From: JBQTIY01 sp052387675
Lineage (GTDB): Bacteria > Planctomycetota > B15-G4
Assembly: GCA_052387675.1 (NCBI GenBank)
Contig: JBQTIY010000008.1
Coordinates: forward strand, 1-41,275
DNA: 41,275 nt
Direction of reading: 5' to 3'
In this document: positions 1 to 6,958 of the stretch, one piece after another
Layout of the letters: each line of letters begins with the position of its first letter
Numbering within the stretch: position 1 is the first letter of the stretch
Program-made: the position numbers and the translations under genes
Notes under the pieces: generated by a model
Told to the model about the DNA's origin: nothing
The model's input: the letters and a program-made list of their open reading frames with translations, nothing else
The model's database searches: none

Positions 1-3
1 CTC

Positions 4-68
4 GCGGGGGCGCTGCCCCCGCACCGCCGCGCTACGCTCCAGCCAGCCGAGGGCTGGCTCCGCGCGGC
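4..68. repeat. GC-rich double hairpin (REP-like) at left edge
   Basis: Two adjacent hairpins are seen. The first has an 8-bp perfect stem (4-11 with 15-22) and a 3-base loop. The second has an outer 7-bp stem (26-32 with 62-68) enclosing an 8-bp inner stem (41-48 with 52-59) around GAG. They lie just downstream of the minus-strand gene ending at 113, so they could end its transcription, but no T-run follows. The double-hairpin form resembles REP/BIME-type dispersed elements. No second copy was noticed in the window, so that identity is a guess. Confidence 0.45.
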
Positions 69-112
69 TCCCCCAAAACGACAGCCGCACTGGCTGGAAT
101 GGCGACCAGTGC

Positions 113-1285
113 TTAACCCCGTGTCCACGGAATCGGGGCAAGGTCAATGTCGCCTTGGTGAGCGACACCCACGGTTGCACCGCTGGCCGGATGTCCGCAG
201 GCGAACGCCACGGTTCCCGAGACGTCCCCTCCGGGCACGAGCGCGATGGTCACGCTGGCAGCGAGACCGGCAGGTTTGAACACGTTGAGCGGCGCGAGCT
301 GCGTCAGTGTTCCCGACGTGGCCACGAGCACATACTCGTCGGCCACGAGGTCCTTCACCGCGATGCGGCCATTGGCATCCGACGTGAGCTTCAGCGGTAG
401 CGCTTCCAAGTTGATGACCTTGACCTCCGCATTCAGAATGCGCCGCCTCGCTCTGTCGATGACGTGTGCTTCCAGGCTCCAGGGCGCGCTCAGGACTAGG
501 TCCTGCTCCTGGGCATCGCCGGGGCTGACGCCTACGAAACTGCTTACGGAGCGCTGTCCCGCCAGCGTCGCCACCACCACTCCTGTGAACATGGGCTCCA
601 GCACGAGTGTGTAGCGGCCATCGGGTCCAGTGAGCACAGGCTCCGGCAAGAGGCCGATGCAGTCGTTGCGCCGCGTGGGAATGCGGCCCGCCTCTAACAC
701 CGCACTGACGCGCGCGCCTGCGGCAGGCAGTCCGTCGGCGGTTGAGACGAATCCTGAGAGACTGGCTCGCGGAAGCAGGCGCAGCTTGACGCCCTCGCTG
801 AGACGCTCGGGCCTGCCCGTGCAGCCGATGTGCCAGCCCTGGCGCTTCGGAATCAGGCTCTCGTAACAGACATCCTTCTGGGGCCAGTTACCCGAGAAGG
901 CCTGGGCGAATGGGATTGGCCCAAGCCAAAGCCCCGAAGCCTCCTGCTCAGCATGCTCTGCAGACAGCACCGTCGTACAACTCCGCACCTCGAGCTGGCA
1001 GCTTCCGTTCGCGTCCGTCGTGGCTTCGAGAGCCGGCAGACGCTTGAGGCAATCCTCGTGGGAAGCCCAGGCCCTGACCAAGGCGCCAGGCACGACCTCA
1101 CCCTGCTGATTCGTGACCACCGCTGCGACGCTGATCGACTGCTGGACCAGTGGCGCGGTCACGGCCGAGGCGGCCCTCTCAGCGACAACTTGCTCCGCGG
1201 CGCCCTGGGCCTGCGCCGTCTGTGGAAGAACAGTCCCGATGACGGCGAGCCACAACCTGAAGCAACACCGATGGCTGAATCGCAT
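113..1285 (-). CDS. Secreted protein with carboxypeptidase-regulatory-like (Cna-B/transthyretin-type) repeats
   Basis: The 390-residue product starts with a signal peptide of about 26 residues (basic start, hydrophobic core, ending QTAQAQG). Then come roughly four Ig/transthyretin-like modules with the usual pattern: 'V.....G.PV.GA.V......' followed by a 'TDANG / GPDGRY / SDANGR' turn. Examples are near residues 50-100, 170-240 and 268-325, with a last one starting near 350. Such modules are structural or adhesive and act outside the cytoplasm; no catalytic domain is seen. The last module begins (VSGTVAFACG) but stops after about 35 residues, so the C-terminus may be shortened. The gene is lower in GC than the genes from 1862 onward. 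The partner of any binding is unknown. Confidence 0.75.
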   Translation of the reverse strand: MRFSHRCCFRLWLAVIGTVLPQTAQAQGAAEQVVAERAASAVTAPLVQQSISVAAVVTNQQGEVVPGALVRAWASHEDCLKRLPALEATTDANGSCQLEVRSCTTVLSAEHAEQEASGLWLGPIPFAQAFSGNWPQKDVCYESLIPKRQGWHIGCTGRPERLSEGVKLRLLPRASLSGFVSTADGLPAAGARVSAVLEAGRIPTRRNDCIGLLPEPVLTGPDGRYTLVLEPMFTGVVVATLAGQRSVSSFVGVSPGDAQEQDLVLSAPWSLEAHVIDRARRRILNAEVKVINLEALPLKLTSDANGRIAVKDLVADEYVLVATSGTLTQLAPLNVFKPAGLAASVTIALVPGGDVSGTVAFACGHPASGATVGVAHQGDIDLAPIPWTRG

Positions 1286-1327
1286 GGGCTTTGAGACCCC
1301 CTTTCAGCGCGAGCAAGGGCCTTGCAG

Positions 1328-1708
1328 TCACCTGCCCGGTGACTCGCTGAACAGCGCAGCAGGCTCGGCTGGGTTGCGGGAGCAGCGCGTTGAGCGAGTC
1401 TCGCCTGGGCTCTGAGCCGGTTTGACTCTGTCTAGGTAGTAGAGATCAATCGGAAGAGTCAGTGTGTCCGTGAGGATCGAGAACGGGAGATCCACCAGAA
1501 AGAGAGGGATTAGCCACGGCGAGTAGAAGAAGTCGAATGGATCAGGCTCAGGCGGGACATGAGCCGTTGCAGACAGCCAGATCATCATGCAATCAGTCGT
1601 TGTGGCGCCGTACGGATAGCGAAAGCCATCGTCATACTTTGCCAGTGACGCGCAGCCGCTGAACGCCGTCCCAAAGAGCAGCATCGCGAGGACAGCTTGC
1701 TTAGTCAT
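1328..1708 (-). CDS. YceK/YidQ-like lipoprotein
   Basis: This 126-residue protein has a lipoprotein signal peptide: a short basic start, a hydrophobic stretch and a lipobox ending SGC at residue 19. It then shows the arrangement of the YceK/YidQ (DUF1375) family: 'Y.G...D' followed by a hydrophobic 'DLPFSILTDTLTLPIDL' motif near residues 74-91. In that family the core is short and of unknown function, anchored in the envelope. The last 30 residues are polar and not part of the family core. It lies 42 bases upstream of the repeat protein on the same strand, so the two may be co-transcribed. GC content is visibly lower than the window average. Confidence 0.7.
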   Translation of the reverse strand: MTKQAVLAMLLFGTAFSGCASLAKYDDGFRYPYGATTTDCMMIWLSATAHVPPEPDPFDFFYSPWLIPLFLVDLPFSILTDTLTLPIDLYYLDRVKPAQSPGETRSTRCSRNPAEPAALFSESPGR

Positions 1709-1820
1709 GCCAGCGCTGCGTTTCCGACACTCGATCGGTCCATTCGGTCCTCAGCGCGAGCAGGGCGCGACGCCGCTGAGCCTAGCAAGTTAGGTCGCTC
1801 CGCCTCAGCCCGCAACCGCC

Positions 1821-1836
1821 GCGCCCGATCGGGCGC
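1821..1836. terminator. 16-bp perfect palindrome downstream of the E2 gene
   Basis: GCGCCCGATCGGGCGC is a perfect palindrome placed 26 bases beyond the stop of the E2 gene on the minus strand and 113 bases upstream of the YceK-like gene. It could form the stem of a terminator for the lipA-E2 operon, though no T-run follows, or it could be a binding site upstream of the lipoprotein gene. The rest of 1709-1861 shows no gene. Confidence 0.35.
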
Positions 1837-1861
1837 AGCGGAGCGGCACAGGGTCGTCGGC

Positions 1862-3736
1862 TCAGAGGCCTTCGAAGAGCATCAGGCCCGGGCTCTCGAG
1901 GAGTTCCTTGACACGATTCATGAAGCGCGCGCCCACGGCGCCGTCGACCACGCGGTGATCGAGCGAGAGCGAGAGCAGCATGATGTCGCGGATCACGATC
2001 TCTTCGTCGACGACCCAGGGGCGGCGCCGGATGGCGTGGACGCCCATGATCGCGACCTCGGGCACGTTGATGATGGGCGTGGCGAGCAGGCCGCCGATGT
2101 TGCCGGCATTGGTGATGGTGAAAGTGCCGCCGCCGATGTCCTCTGGCCGGGTCTTGCCGGCGCGCGCGCGCTCGGCGAGTTCGTTGATCTCGCGGCCGAG
2201 GTCGAGCATGGACTTGGTGTCCACACCGCGCAGGACGGGGACGATGAGCCCGGCCGGCGTGTCGACGGCGACGCCCAGGTTGATGGCGCGGTGCATGACG
2301 AGTTCGCCCGCCGCCTCGTCGAGCGAGGCATTGAGCAGCGGGAAGTCGCGCAGCGCTGCGGCCACCGACTTCAAGATGAAGGGCATGTAGGAGAGCTTGA
2401 CGCCCTGGGCCTCGGCGCGCGCTTTGGCGGCGCCGCGCAGGCGCACCAGCTCGCTGGCGTCGATTTCCTCGACGTAGGTGAAGTGCGCCGCGGTCTGCTT
2501 GGAGAGGCGCATCTGCGCGGCGATGCGCTTGCGCAGTCCGCGGAGAGGCACTCGCTCGTCGCCTTCGAGCTGATGTGTGCGCACAGAGGCAGCAGCGGCG
2601 GGAGCCGTGGCGGCCGGCGCGGGCGCGGTGGAACTCGTGGCGGCTGGTGCGGCTGCTGCGGCAGAAGTAATGCGCGGGGCGGCGGCGGCCGGCTTGGCAG
2701 AGGGCTTGCTGGCCGGCTGAGCGGCGGGCGTGGCCGCAGCGGAGGCGGGAAGGCGCTGTGCGGTTTCGGGCGCTGCCGGACGCGCGTGGCCGGAGGCCAG
2801 CGCACCGCGCACGTCGTCCATGAGGATGCGGCCGTGCGGACCGCTGCCGTTGAGCAGCGCAAGATCGACGCCGGCCTCACGCGCGTAGCGGCGCGTGGCC
2901 GGAGCGGCGCGCACACGGCGCGTGCCATCGCTGCGCGCGGGCAGGCCCGTGTCGAGCAGCGCCGTGGCGCCAGCGGAGGGAGCGTGGTTTCCTGAGCCTG
3001 CTCTCACGGCGGCGGCTGCGGGTGCTGCCGCGAAGGCTTTGCCACTTGCGGCGTGTGCGCCGGCGCCAGCATGGCCGCCTGCAGCGGGAACGGATGCTCC
3101 CGCGCCCGCGCGGGCGCGCAGCACGAGCAGGATCGAACCGACGGGCACAGTCTCGCCGGCCTGCACGAGGAGCTCGACGACTTCGCCGTCCACGGGCGAG
3201 CCGATCTCCACGGTGGCCTTGTCGGTCATGACCTCCACCATCGGCTGGTCTTCGCGCACCTTGTCGCCGGCCTTGACTATCCAGCGCGTGACTTCGCCCT
3301 CGGCGACGCCTTCACCGATGTCGGGCAGTGCAAAGTTCACGTCCTCGGTGTTGGCGGCTGACGCGGGCGCGGCGGCCTTGGCCGCGGGAACGGCGGGCGC
3401 AGGCGTGTGCGCAGCGGGCTTTGCTGCGGCGGCGGGAGCCGCGTGCGCCGGTGCTGAGTGCGAGGGAGCCGCGGCAGGCTTGGCGGCGGCAGCACCCGAC
3501 TCGAGCACGATGATGACCGAGCCGACGGGCACGGTCTGGCCTTCCTTGGCGCGCAGCTCGAGCACGGTGCCCGTCACGGGCGAACCGATCTCGACGGTGG
3601 CCTTGTCGGTCATGACCTCGACCATCACCTGGTCCTCGGTCACGGCCTGGCCGGCCCTCACCTTCCAGCTCGTGATCTCGCCCTCGGCGACACCTTCACC
3701 GATATCCGGCAGCTTGAATTCGACCTTGGTGCCCAT
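1862..3736 (-). CDS. bkdB: Dihydrolipoamide acyltransferase (E2) of a 2-oxoacid dehydrogenase complex, two lipoyl domains
   Basis: E2 is the core of the complex: it carries acyl groups on lipoyl-lysine and passes them to CoA. The 624-residue product has two biotinyl-lipoyl domains (about 4-80 and 132-208) with lipoylated lysines at K45 and K173 in 'MTDKA'. Ala/Pro-rich linkers lead to a peripheral subunit-binding domain (about 276-312) and the acyltransferase domain (about 390-624), whose active-site motif is DHRVVDG at 593-599. The start was placed at the ATG at 3736, which overlaps the E1beta stop by one base (TGATG); a longer frame exists but its extra 59 residues are low-complexity Arg-rich and unlike the family. 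The similarity of E1alpha and E1beta to branched-chain enzymes suggests a branched-chain substrate; pyruvate is possible. No E3 gene is in the window. Confidence 0.93.
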   Translation of the reverse strand: MGTKVEFKLPDIGEGVAEGEITSWKVRAGQAVTEDQVMVEVMTDKATVEIGSPVTGTVLELRAKEGQTVPVGSVIIVLESGAAAAKPAAAPSHSAPAHAAPAAAAKPAAHTPAPAVPAAKAAAPASAANTEDVNFALPDIGEGVAEGEVTRWIVKAGDKVREDQPMVEVMTDKATVEIGSPVDGEVVELLVQAGETVPVGSILLVLRARAGAGASVPAAGGHAGAGAHAASGKAFAAAPAAAAVRAGSGNHAPSAGATALLDTGLPARSDGTRRVRAAPATRRYAREAGVDLALLNGSGPHGRILMDDVRGALASGHARPAAPETAQRLPASAAATPAAQPASKPSAKPAAAAPRITSAAAAAPAATSSTAPAPAATAPAAAASVRTHQLEGDERVPLRGLRKRIAAQMRLSKQTAAHFTYVEEIDASELVRLRGAAKARAEAQGVKLSYMPFILKSVAAALRDFPLLNASLDEAAGELVMHRAINLGVAVDTPAGLIVPVLRGVDTKSMLDLGREINELAERARAGKTRPEDIGGGTFTITNAGNIGGLLATPIINVPEVAIMGVHAIRRRPWVVDEEIVIRDIMLLSLSLDHRVVDGAVGARFMNRVKELLESPGLMLFEGL

Positions 3737-4710
3737 CAGTAGCTCATCACCTCTTCGATGGCACGCAGCACGCGCTCGGCGTGCGGCATGTAGATATGTT
3801 CGAGCGTGTAAGGGAAGGGCGTGTCGAAGCCGGCCACGCGGCGGATCGGCGCCTCGAGCACGTCCACGGCCTTCTCGGCCACGATGGCCGCGATCTCGCT
3901 GCCGTAGCCGCAAAACTTGGGCGCCTCTTGCAGCACGACCAAGCGTCCCGTCTTGGTCACCGACTCGATCAGCGCCGGCTCATCCAGCGGCAGAAGCGTG
4001 CGCAGGTCCAGCACTTCGCCCTCCCAGCCGCGCTCGGCCGCCTTGGCACAGGCGTCGAGCGCCACCGGCACCATCGCGCCGTAGCAAGTGATGGTGAAGT
4101 CGCTGCCCTCGCGCCGGATCGCGGCCTTGCCGAGTTCCACCGTCCAGTCGCCGTCGGGGACTTCCATCTTGGGATGGCGGTACACACGCTTGGGCTCAAG
4201 GAAGAGCACCGGATCCTCGCTGCGGATCGCAGCGCGCAGTAGGCCCTTGGCGTCGTAAGGATCGCTCGGCACGACCACGACCAGGCCGGGCGTGTGCGTG
4301 AAGTAGGCCTCGGGGCTTTGGCTGTGGTAGTGGCCGCCGCGGATGCCGCCGCCGTAGGGCGTGCGAATGACCAGCGGGCAAGTGAACTGCCCGCCGCTGC
4401 GGTAGCGCATCTTGGCCAGCTCGCTCGTGATCTGGTCGAATGCCGGCCAGATGAAGTCGCTGAACTGGATCTCGGGCACGGGCCGCAAGCCGTAGAGCGC
4501 CATGCCGATGGCCGCGCCGATGATGCCGGACTCGGAGAGCGGCGTGTCGATCACGCGCGCCTCGCCGAACTCCTTCTGCAAGTCGGCCGTGCAGCGGAAG
4601 ACACCGCCATTGATGCCGACGTCCTCGCCCAGGATGACGACATCCTGGTTCGCGGCCATCTCGTCGCGCAGCGCGGATTGCACCGCCTGGACCATCGTCA
4701 TTTCCGACAT
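3736..4710 (-). CDS. bkdA2: 2-oxoacid dehydrogenase E1 beta subunit (branched-chain type)
   Basis: This is the beta subunit of the thiamine-diphosphate-dependent E1 component, which decarboxylates the 2-oxoacid together with E1alpha. The 324 residues match the whole transketolase central/C-terminal family. Landmarks are 'GEDVG.NGGVFR' (about 28-39), 'DTPLSESGIIGAAIGMA' (about 55-71), 'EIQFSDFIWPAFDQ' and 'YHSQSPEA'. The 'GVFRCT..L....G..RV.DTPL' stretch resembles branched-chain E1beta more than pyruvate E1beta. It follows E1alpha after a 66-base gap and overlaps E2 by one base. The 66-base gap carries only a weak ribosome-binding site and no visible promoter. Confidence 0.93.
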   Translation of the reverse strand: MSEMTMVQAVQSALRDEMAANQDVVILGEDVGINGGVFRCTADLQKEFGEARVIDTPLSESGIIGAAIGMALYGLRPVPEIQFSDFIWPAFDQITSELAKMRYRSGGQFTCPLVIRTPYGGGIRGGHYHSQSPEAYFTHTPGLVVVVPSDPYDAKGLLRAAIRSEDPVLFLEPKRVYRHPKMEVPDGDWTVELGKAAIRREGSDFTITCYGAMVPVALDACAKAAERGWEGEVLDLRTLLPLDEPALIESVTKTGRLVVLQEAPKFCGYGSEIAAIVAEKAVDVLEAPIRRVAGFDTPFPYTLEHIYMPHAERVLRAIEEVMSY

Positions 4711-4776
4711 GGGGTCATCTCGGTCATCGGGAATCGGCTCCGGTGGAAGTGTTCGGGAGGGCGCTTGGCGCCGGGC

Positions 4777-5889
4777 TCACAGGGGGAAGGCTGCGTCGGG
4801 ATCTGGTTCGCCGCCGGTGCCCTCGTTGCGCACCAGCTCGTCGTACTGCTCGCGCAGGTGCGGCGGCACCTTGGCGTAGACATCGCTGAACAGGCTGTCG
4901 ATGGCCGGCGCCGCGCCTTGCTCGGCCTCGGTGACCGCCGCCTGGATCTCGGCCTTGAGGCGCTCGGCCAGGGCGCGCTCCTGCTCGGCGCTCCACAGGT
5001 CTTGCAGTTCGAGGAACTTGCGGAAGCGCAGAATCGGATCGCGCGACATCCAGGAGTCGGCCTCGTTGCCGCGGTAGCGCGTCGGGTCGTCGCTGCTGCT
5101 GTGCGGACCGCGCCGGTAGGTGAGCAGCTCAACGAGCGTGGGGCCGCCGCCGGCGCGCGCGCGTTCGGCCGCCTGGCTGCAGGCCTGCTGCACGGCCAGC
5201 ACATCGTTGCCGTCCACGCGCACGCCCGGCATGCCGTAGGCCTCGGCCTTGACGGCGATGCCGTCGCTGGCGGTCTGCTTCTCGAGCGGCACCGAGATGG
5301 CCCAGCCATTGTTCGTGCACACAAAGACCACCGGCGCCTTGGCGACGCCCGCGAAGTTGAGACCCGAGTGGAAGTCGTTGCTGCTCGTGCCGCCGTCGCC
5401 GAAGAAGGCCCAAGAGATGCCGCTGTCGCGCTTGAGGCGCTGCGCCATGGCCGTGCCGGTGGCGTGGATCAGGTGCGTGCCGATCGGACTGCTGATCGAG
5501 ACGATGCGCTGCTGGCCGAAGGCGTAGTGCACCGGCATCTGCCGGCCCTTGCACAAGTCGGAGGCGTTGCCGAAGCAGTTGGCCACCATGCCGGCCAAGG
5601 GCGCGCCGCGCATGAGCAGCGTGCCGGGCATGCGGTAGCTGGGATAGAGCCAGTCACTGCGCCCCACGGCGGCGCCGGCCCCCACCTGCGCGGCCTCTTC
5701 GCCGGTGCTCGGCACGTAGAAACCGATGCGCCCCTGGCGCTGCAAGTTGATCATGCGCTCGTCGAGCAGGCGCGTGCGCAGCATGTGCTCGTAGAGCTCA
5801 AGCAGACGCGCCGGCGGCAGCGTGCTGCCGCCGCCATCCACCGCACGGCCACTCTCGGTGAGGATCTGGAGCATCTCGCTGCTGGTCAT
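4777..5889 (-). CDS. bkdA1: 2-oxoacid dehydrogenase E1 alpha subunit (branched-chain type)
   Basis: E1alpha binds thiamine diphosphate. The 370-residue product has the ThDP motif GDG (164-166) ending at 'CTNNGWAIS' (191-199), the loop 'GRQMPVHY' followed by 'SISSPIGTHL', and the 'HSSSDDPTRYR' loop that aligns with the regulatory phosphorylation loop of branched-chain E1alpha. These features favour a branched-chain oxoacid dehydrogenase over pyruvate dehydrogenase. The start is the ATG at 5889. It lies 5 bases after a good GAGGAAAG ribosome-binding site and overlaps the lipA stop by four bases (ATGA). A 42-residue upstream extension in frame lies inside lipA and is Arg/Pro-rich, so it was rejected. 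Confidence 0.93.
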   Translation of the reverse strand: MTSSEMLQILTESGRAVDGGGSTLPPARLLELYEHMLRTRLLDERMINLQRQGRIGFYVPSTGEEAAQVGAGAAVGRSDWLYPSYRMPGTLLMRGAPLAGMVANCFGNASDLCKGRQMPVHYAFGQQRIVSISSPIGTHLIHATGTAMAQRLKRDSGISWAFFGDGGTSSNDFHSGLNFAGVAKAPVVFVCTNNGWAISVPLEKQTASDGIAVKAEAYGMPGVRVDGNDVLAVQQACSQAAERARAGGGPTLVELLTYRRGPHSSSDDPTRYRGNEADSWMSRDPILRFRKFLELQDLWSAEQERALAERLKAEIQAAVTEAEQGAAPAIDSLFSDVYAKVPPHLREQYDELVRNEGTGGEPDPDAAFPL

Positions 5890-6803
5890 GCACTTTCCTC
5901 GAGGTGGTTTCCAAGCAGGGCGTGTATGGCGAACTCGCCGGCCCGGTAGCTGCTGCGCACGAGTGGGCCGGAGGCCACCACCAGGAAGCCCAGGGCCAGG
6001 GCCTCCTCGCGCCAAGCCGCAAAACGCTGCGGACTCACGTACTCGTGTACGGGCAAGTGCCGCGGCGTGGGCCGCAGGTACTGGCCCAAGGTCAGGAAGT
6101 CCACGTCGGCGGCGCGCAGGTCGGCGAAGGCCGCGCGCAGCTCGTCGTCGCGCTCGCCCAGGCCCAGCATGAGCGAGGACTTGGTGCGCGCCGAGGGCAG
6201 GAGCTGTTTCACGCGCTGCAAAAGCTCGAGCGTCTGGCGATAGCCGGCGCGCGGATCGCGCACCGGGTGCGTGAGGCGCTCCACCGTTTCGAGGTTCTGC
6301 GCCACGACGTCCGGCGCGCTCTCAAGCAGAGTGGCCAGCGCGGCGGCATCGCCCTGAAAGTCCGGAATCAGCACTTCGATGCGCGTCGTGGGGCAGCGCG
6401 CGCGCACGGCCCGCACTGCGGCCGCGAAGTGGCTGGCGCCCCCATCGGGCAGGTCGTCGCGGTCCACCGAGGTGAGCACGACGTAGTCCAGTTCCATGAG
6501 CGCCACGCTCTCGGCGGCCCGCTCGGGCTCGGCCGGGTCCAGAGCAGCCGGCCGGCGCGCGGTCTTGACCGCGCAGAAGGAGCAGCCGCGCGTGCAGGTG
6601 TCGCCCATGAGCATGAGCGTGGCCGTGCCGCCGGCCCAGCACTCCTCTACGTTGGGGCAACGCGCCTCCTCGCAGACAGTGTGCAGGCCGCGTTCGCGCA
6701 ACTGGCCCTTGAGGCGCGTGTAGTTCGGGCCGCCCGGTGGCCGGATTTTGAGCCAGTCCGGCTTGGGGCCGGTCGCGTGAACGGGGCTGGGCGAGCTGAG
6801 CAC
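5886..6803 (-). CDS. lipA: Lipoyl synthase LipA
   Basis: LipA is a radical-SAM enzyme that inserts two sulfurs into octanoyl groups on E2 and H-protein domains. The 305-residue protein has both cluster motifs: CEEARCPNVEEC (C-x4-C-x5-C) for the auxiliary cluster that donates sulfur, and CTRGCSFC (C-x3-C-x2-C) for the radical-SAM cluster. It ends with the conserved 'VRSSYRAGE' region. The start is a GTG at 6803 with a weak ribosome-binding site. It is the first gene of the set and overlaps E1alpha by four bases, tying lipoate synthesis to the enzyme that uses it. No lipB or lplA is in the window, so the source of octanoylated protein is not shown. Confidence 0.96.
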   Translation of the reverse strand: MLSSPSPVHATGPKPDWLKIRPPGGPNYTRLKGQLRERGLHTVCEEARCPNVEECWAGGTATLMLMGDTCTRGCSFCAVKTARRPAALDPAEPERAAESVALMELDYVVLTSVDRDDLPDGGASHFAAAVRAVRARCPTTRIEVLIPDFQGDAAALATLLESAPDVVAQNLETVERLTHPVRDPRAGYRQTLELLQRVKQLLPSARTKSSLMLGLGERDDELRAAFADLRAADVDFLTLGQYLRPTPRHLPVHEYVSPQRFAAWREEALALGFLVVASGPLVRSSYRAGEFAIHALLGNHLEESA

Positions 6804-6872
6804 CGAGGGCGCGTTCCGTTGCGAGGAAGCCGTGAACCTGTGCCCGTTTTTCCGGCCCGGGCACCAGCCCTT

Positions 6873-6925
6873 CTTATAACCGACGCGCTGGGCCTCCAGC
6901 CATGCAGCGCCAGACCATGCAGCGC
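6873..6925 (-). promoter_or_regulatory. Possible lipA promoter region with 11-bp direct repeat
   Basis: The 155-base gap upstream of lipA holds a TATAAG hexamer on the minus strand (6873-6878) that could be a -10 element, with no convincing -35 element. Just upstream are two copies of CCATGCAGCGC (6900-6910 and 6915-6925), 15 bases apart. A short stem (6932-6937 with 6946-6951) follows the stop of the gene ending at 6959. All of these are weak signals. Confidence 0.25.
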
Positions 6926-6958
6926 ACGCCCACGGGCTTTCGCCGGCCCGTCAGCCGC

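Noticed and set aside
1786..1836. Possible integron attC site (GTTAGGT next to a palindrome)
   Set aside because: No matching RYYYAAC partner, no integrase, and the site does not lie downstream of a cassette gene in the right orientation.
1697..2995. Long plus-strand open frame opposite the E2 gene
   Set aside because: Product is Gly/Arg-rich with no domain; it is a shadow of the E2 gene, whose lipoyl and catalytic motifs are intact.
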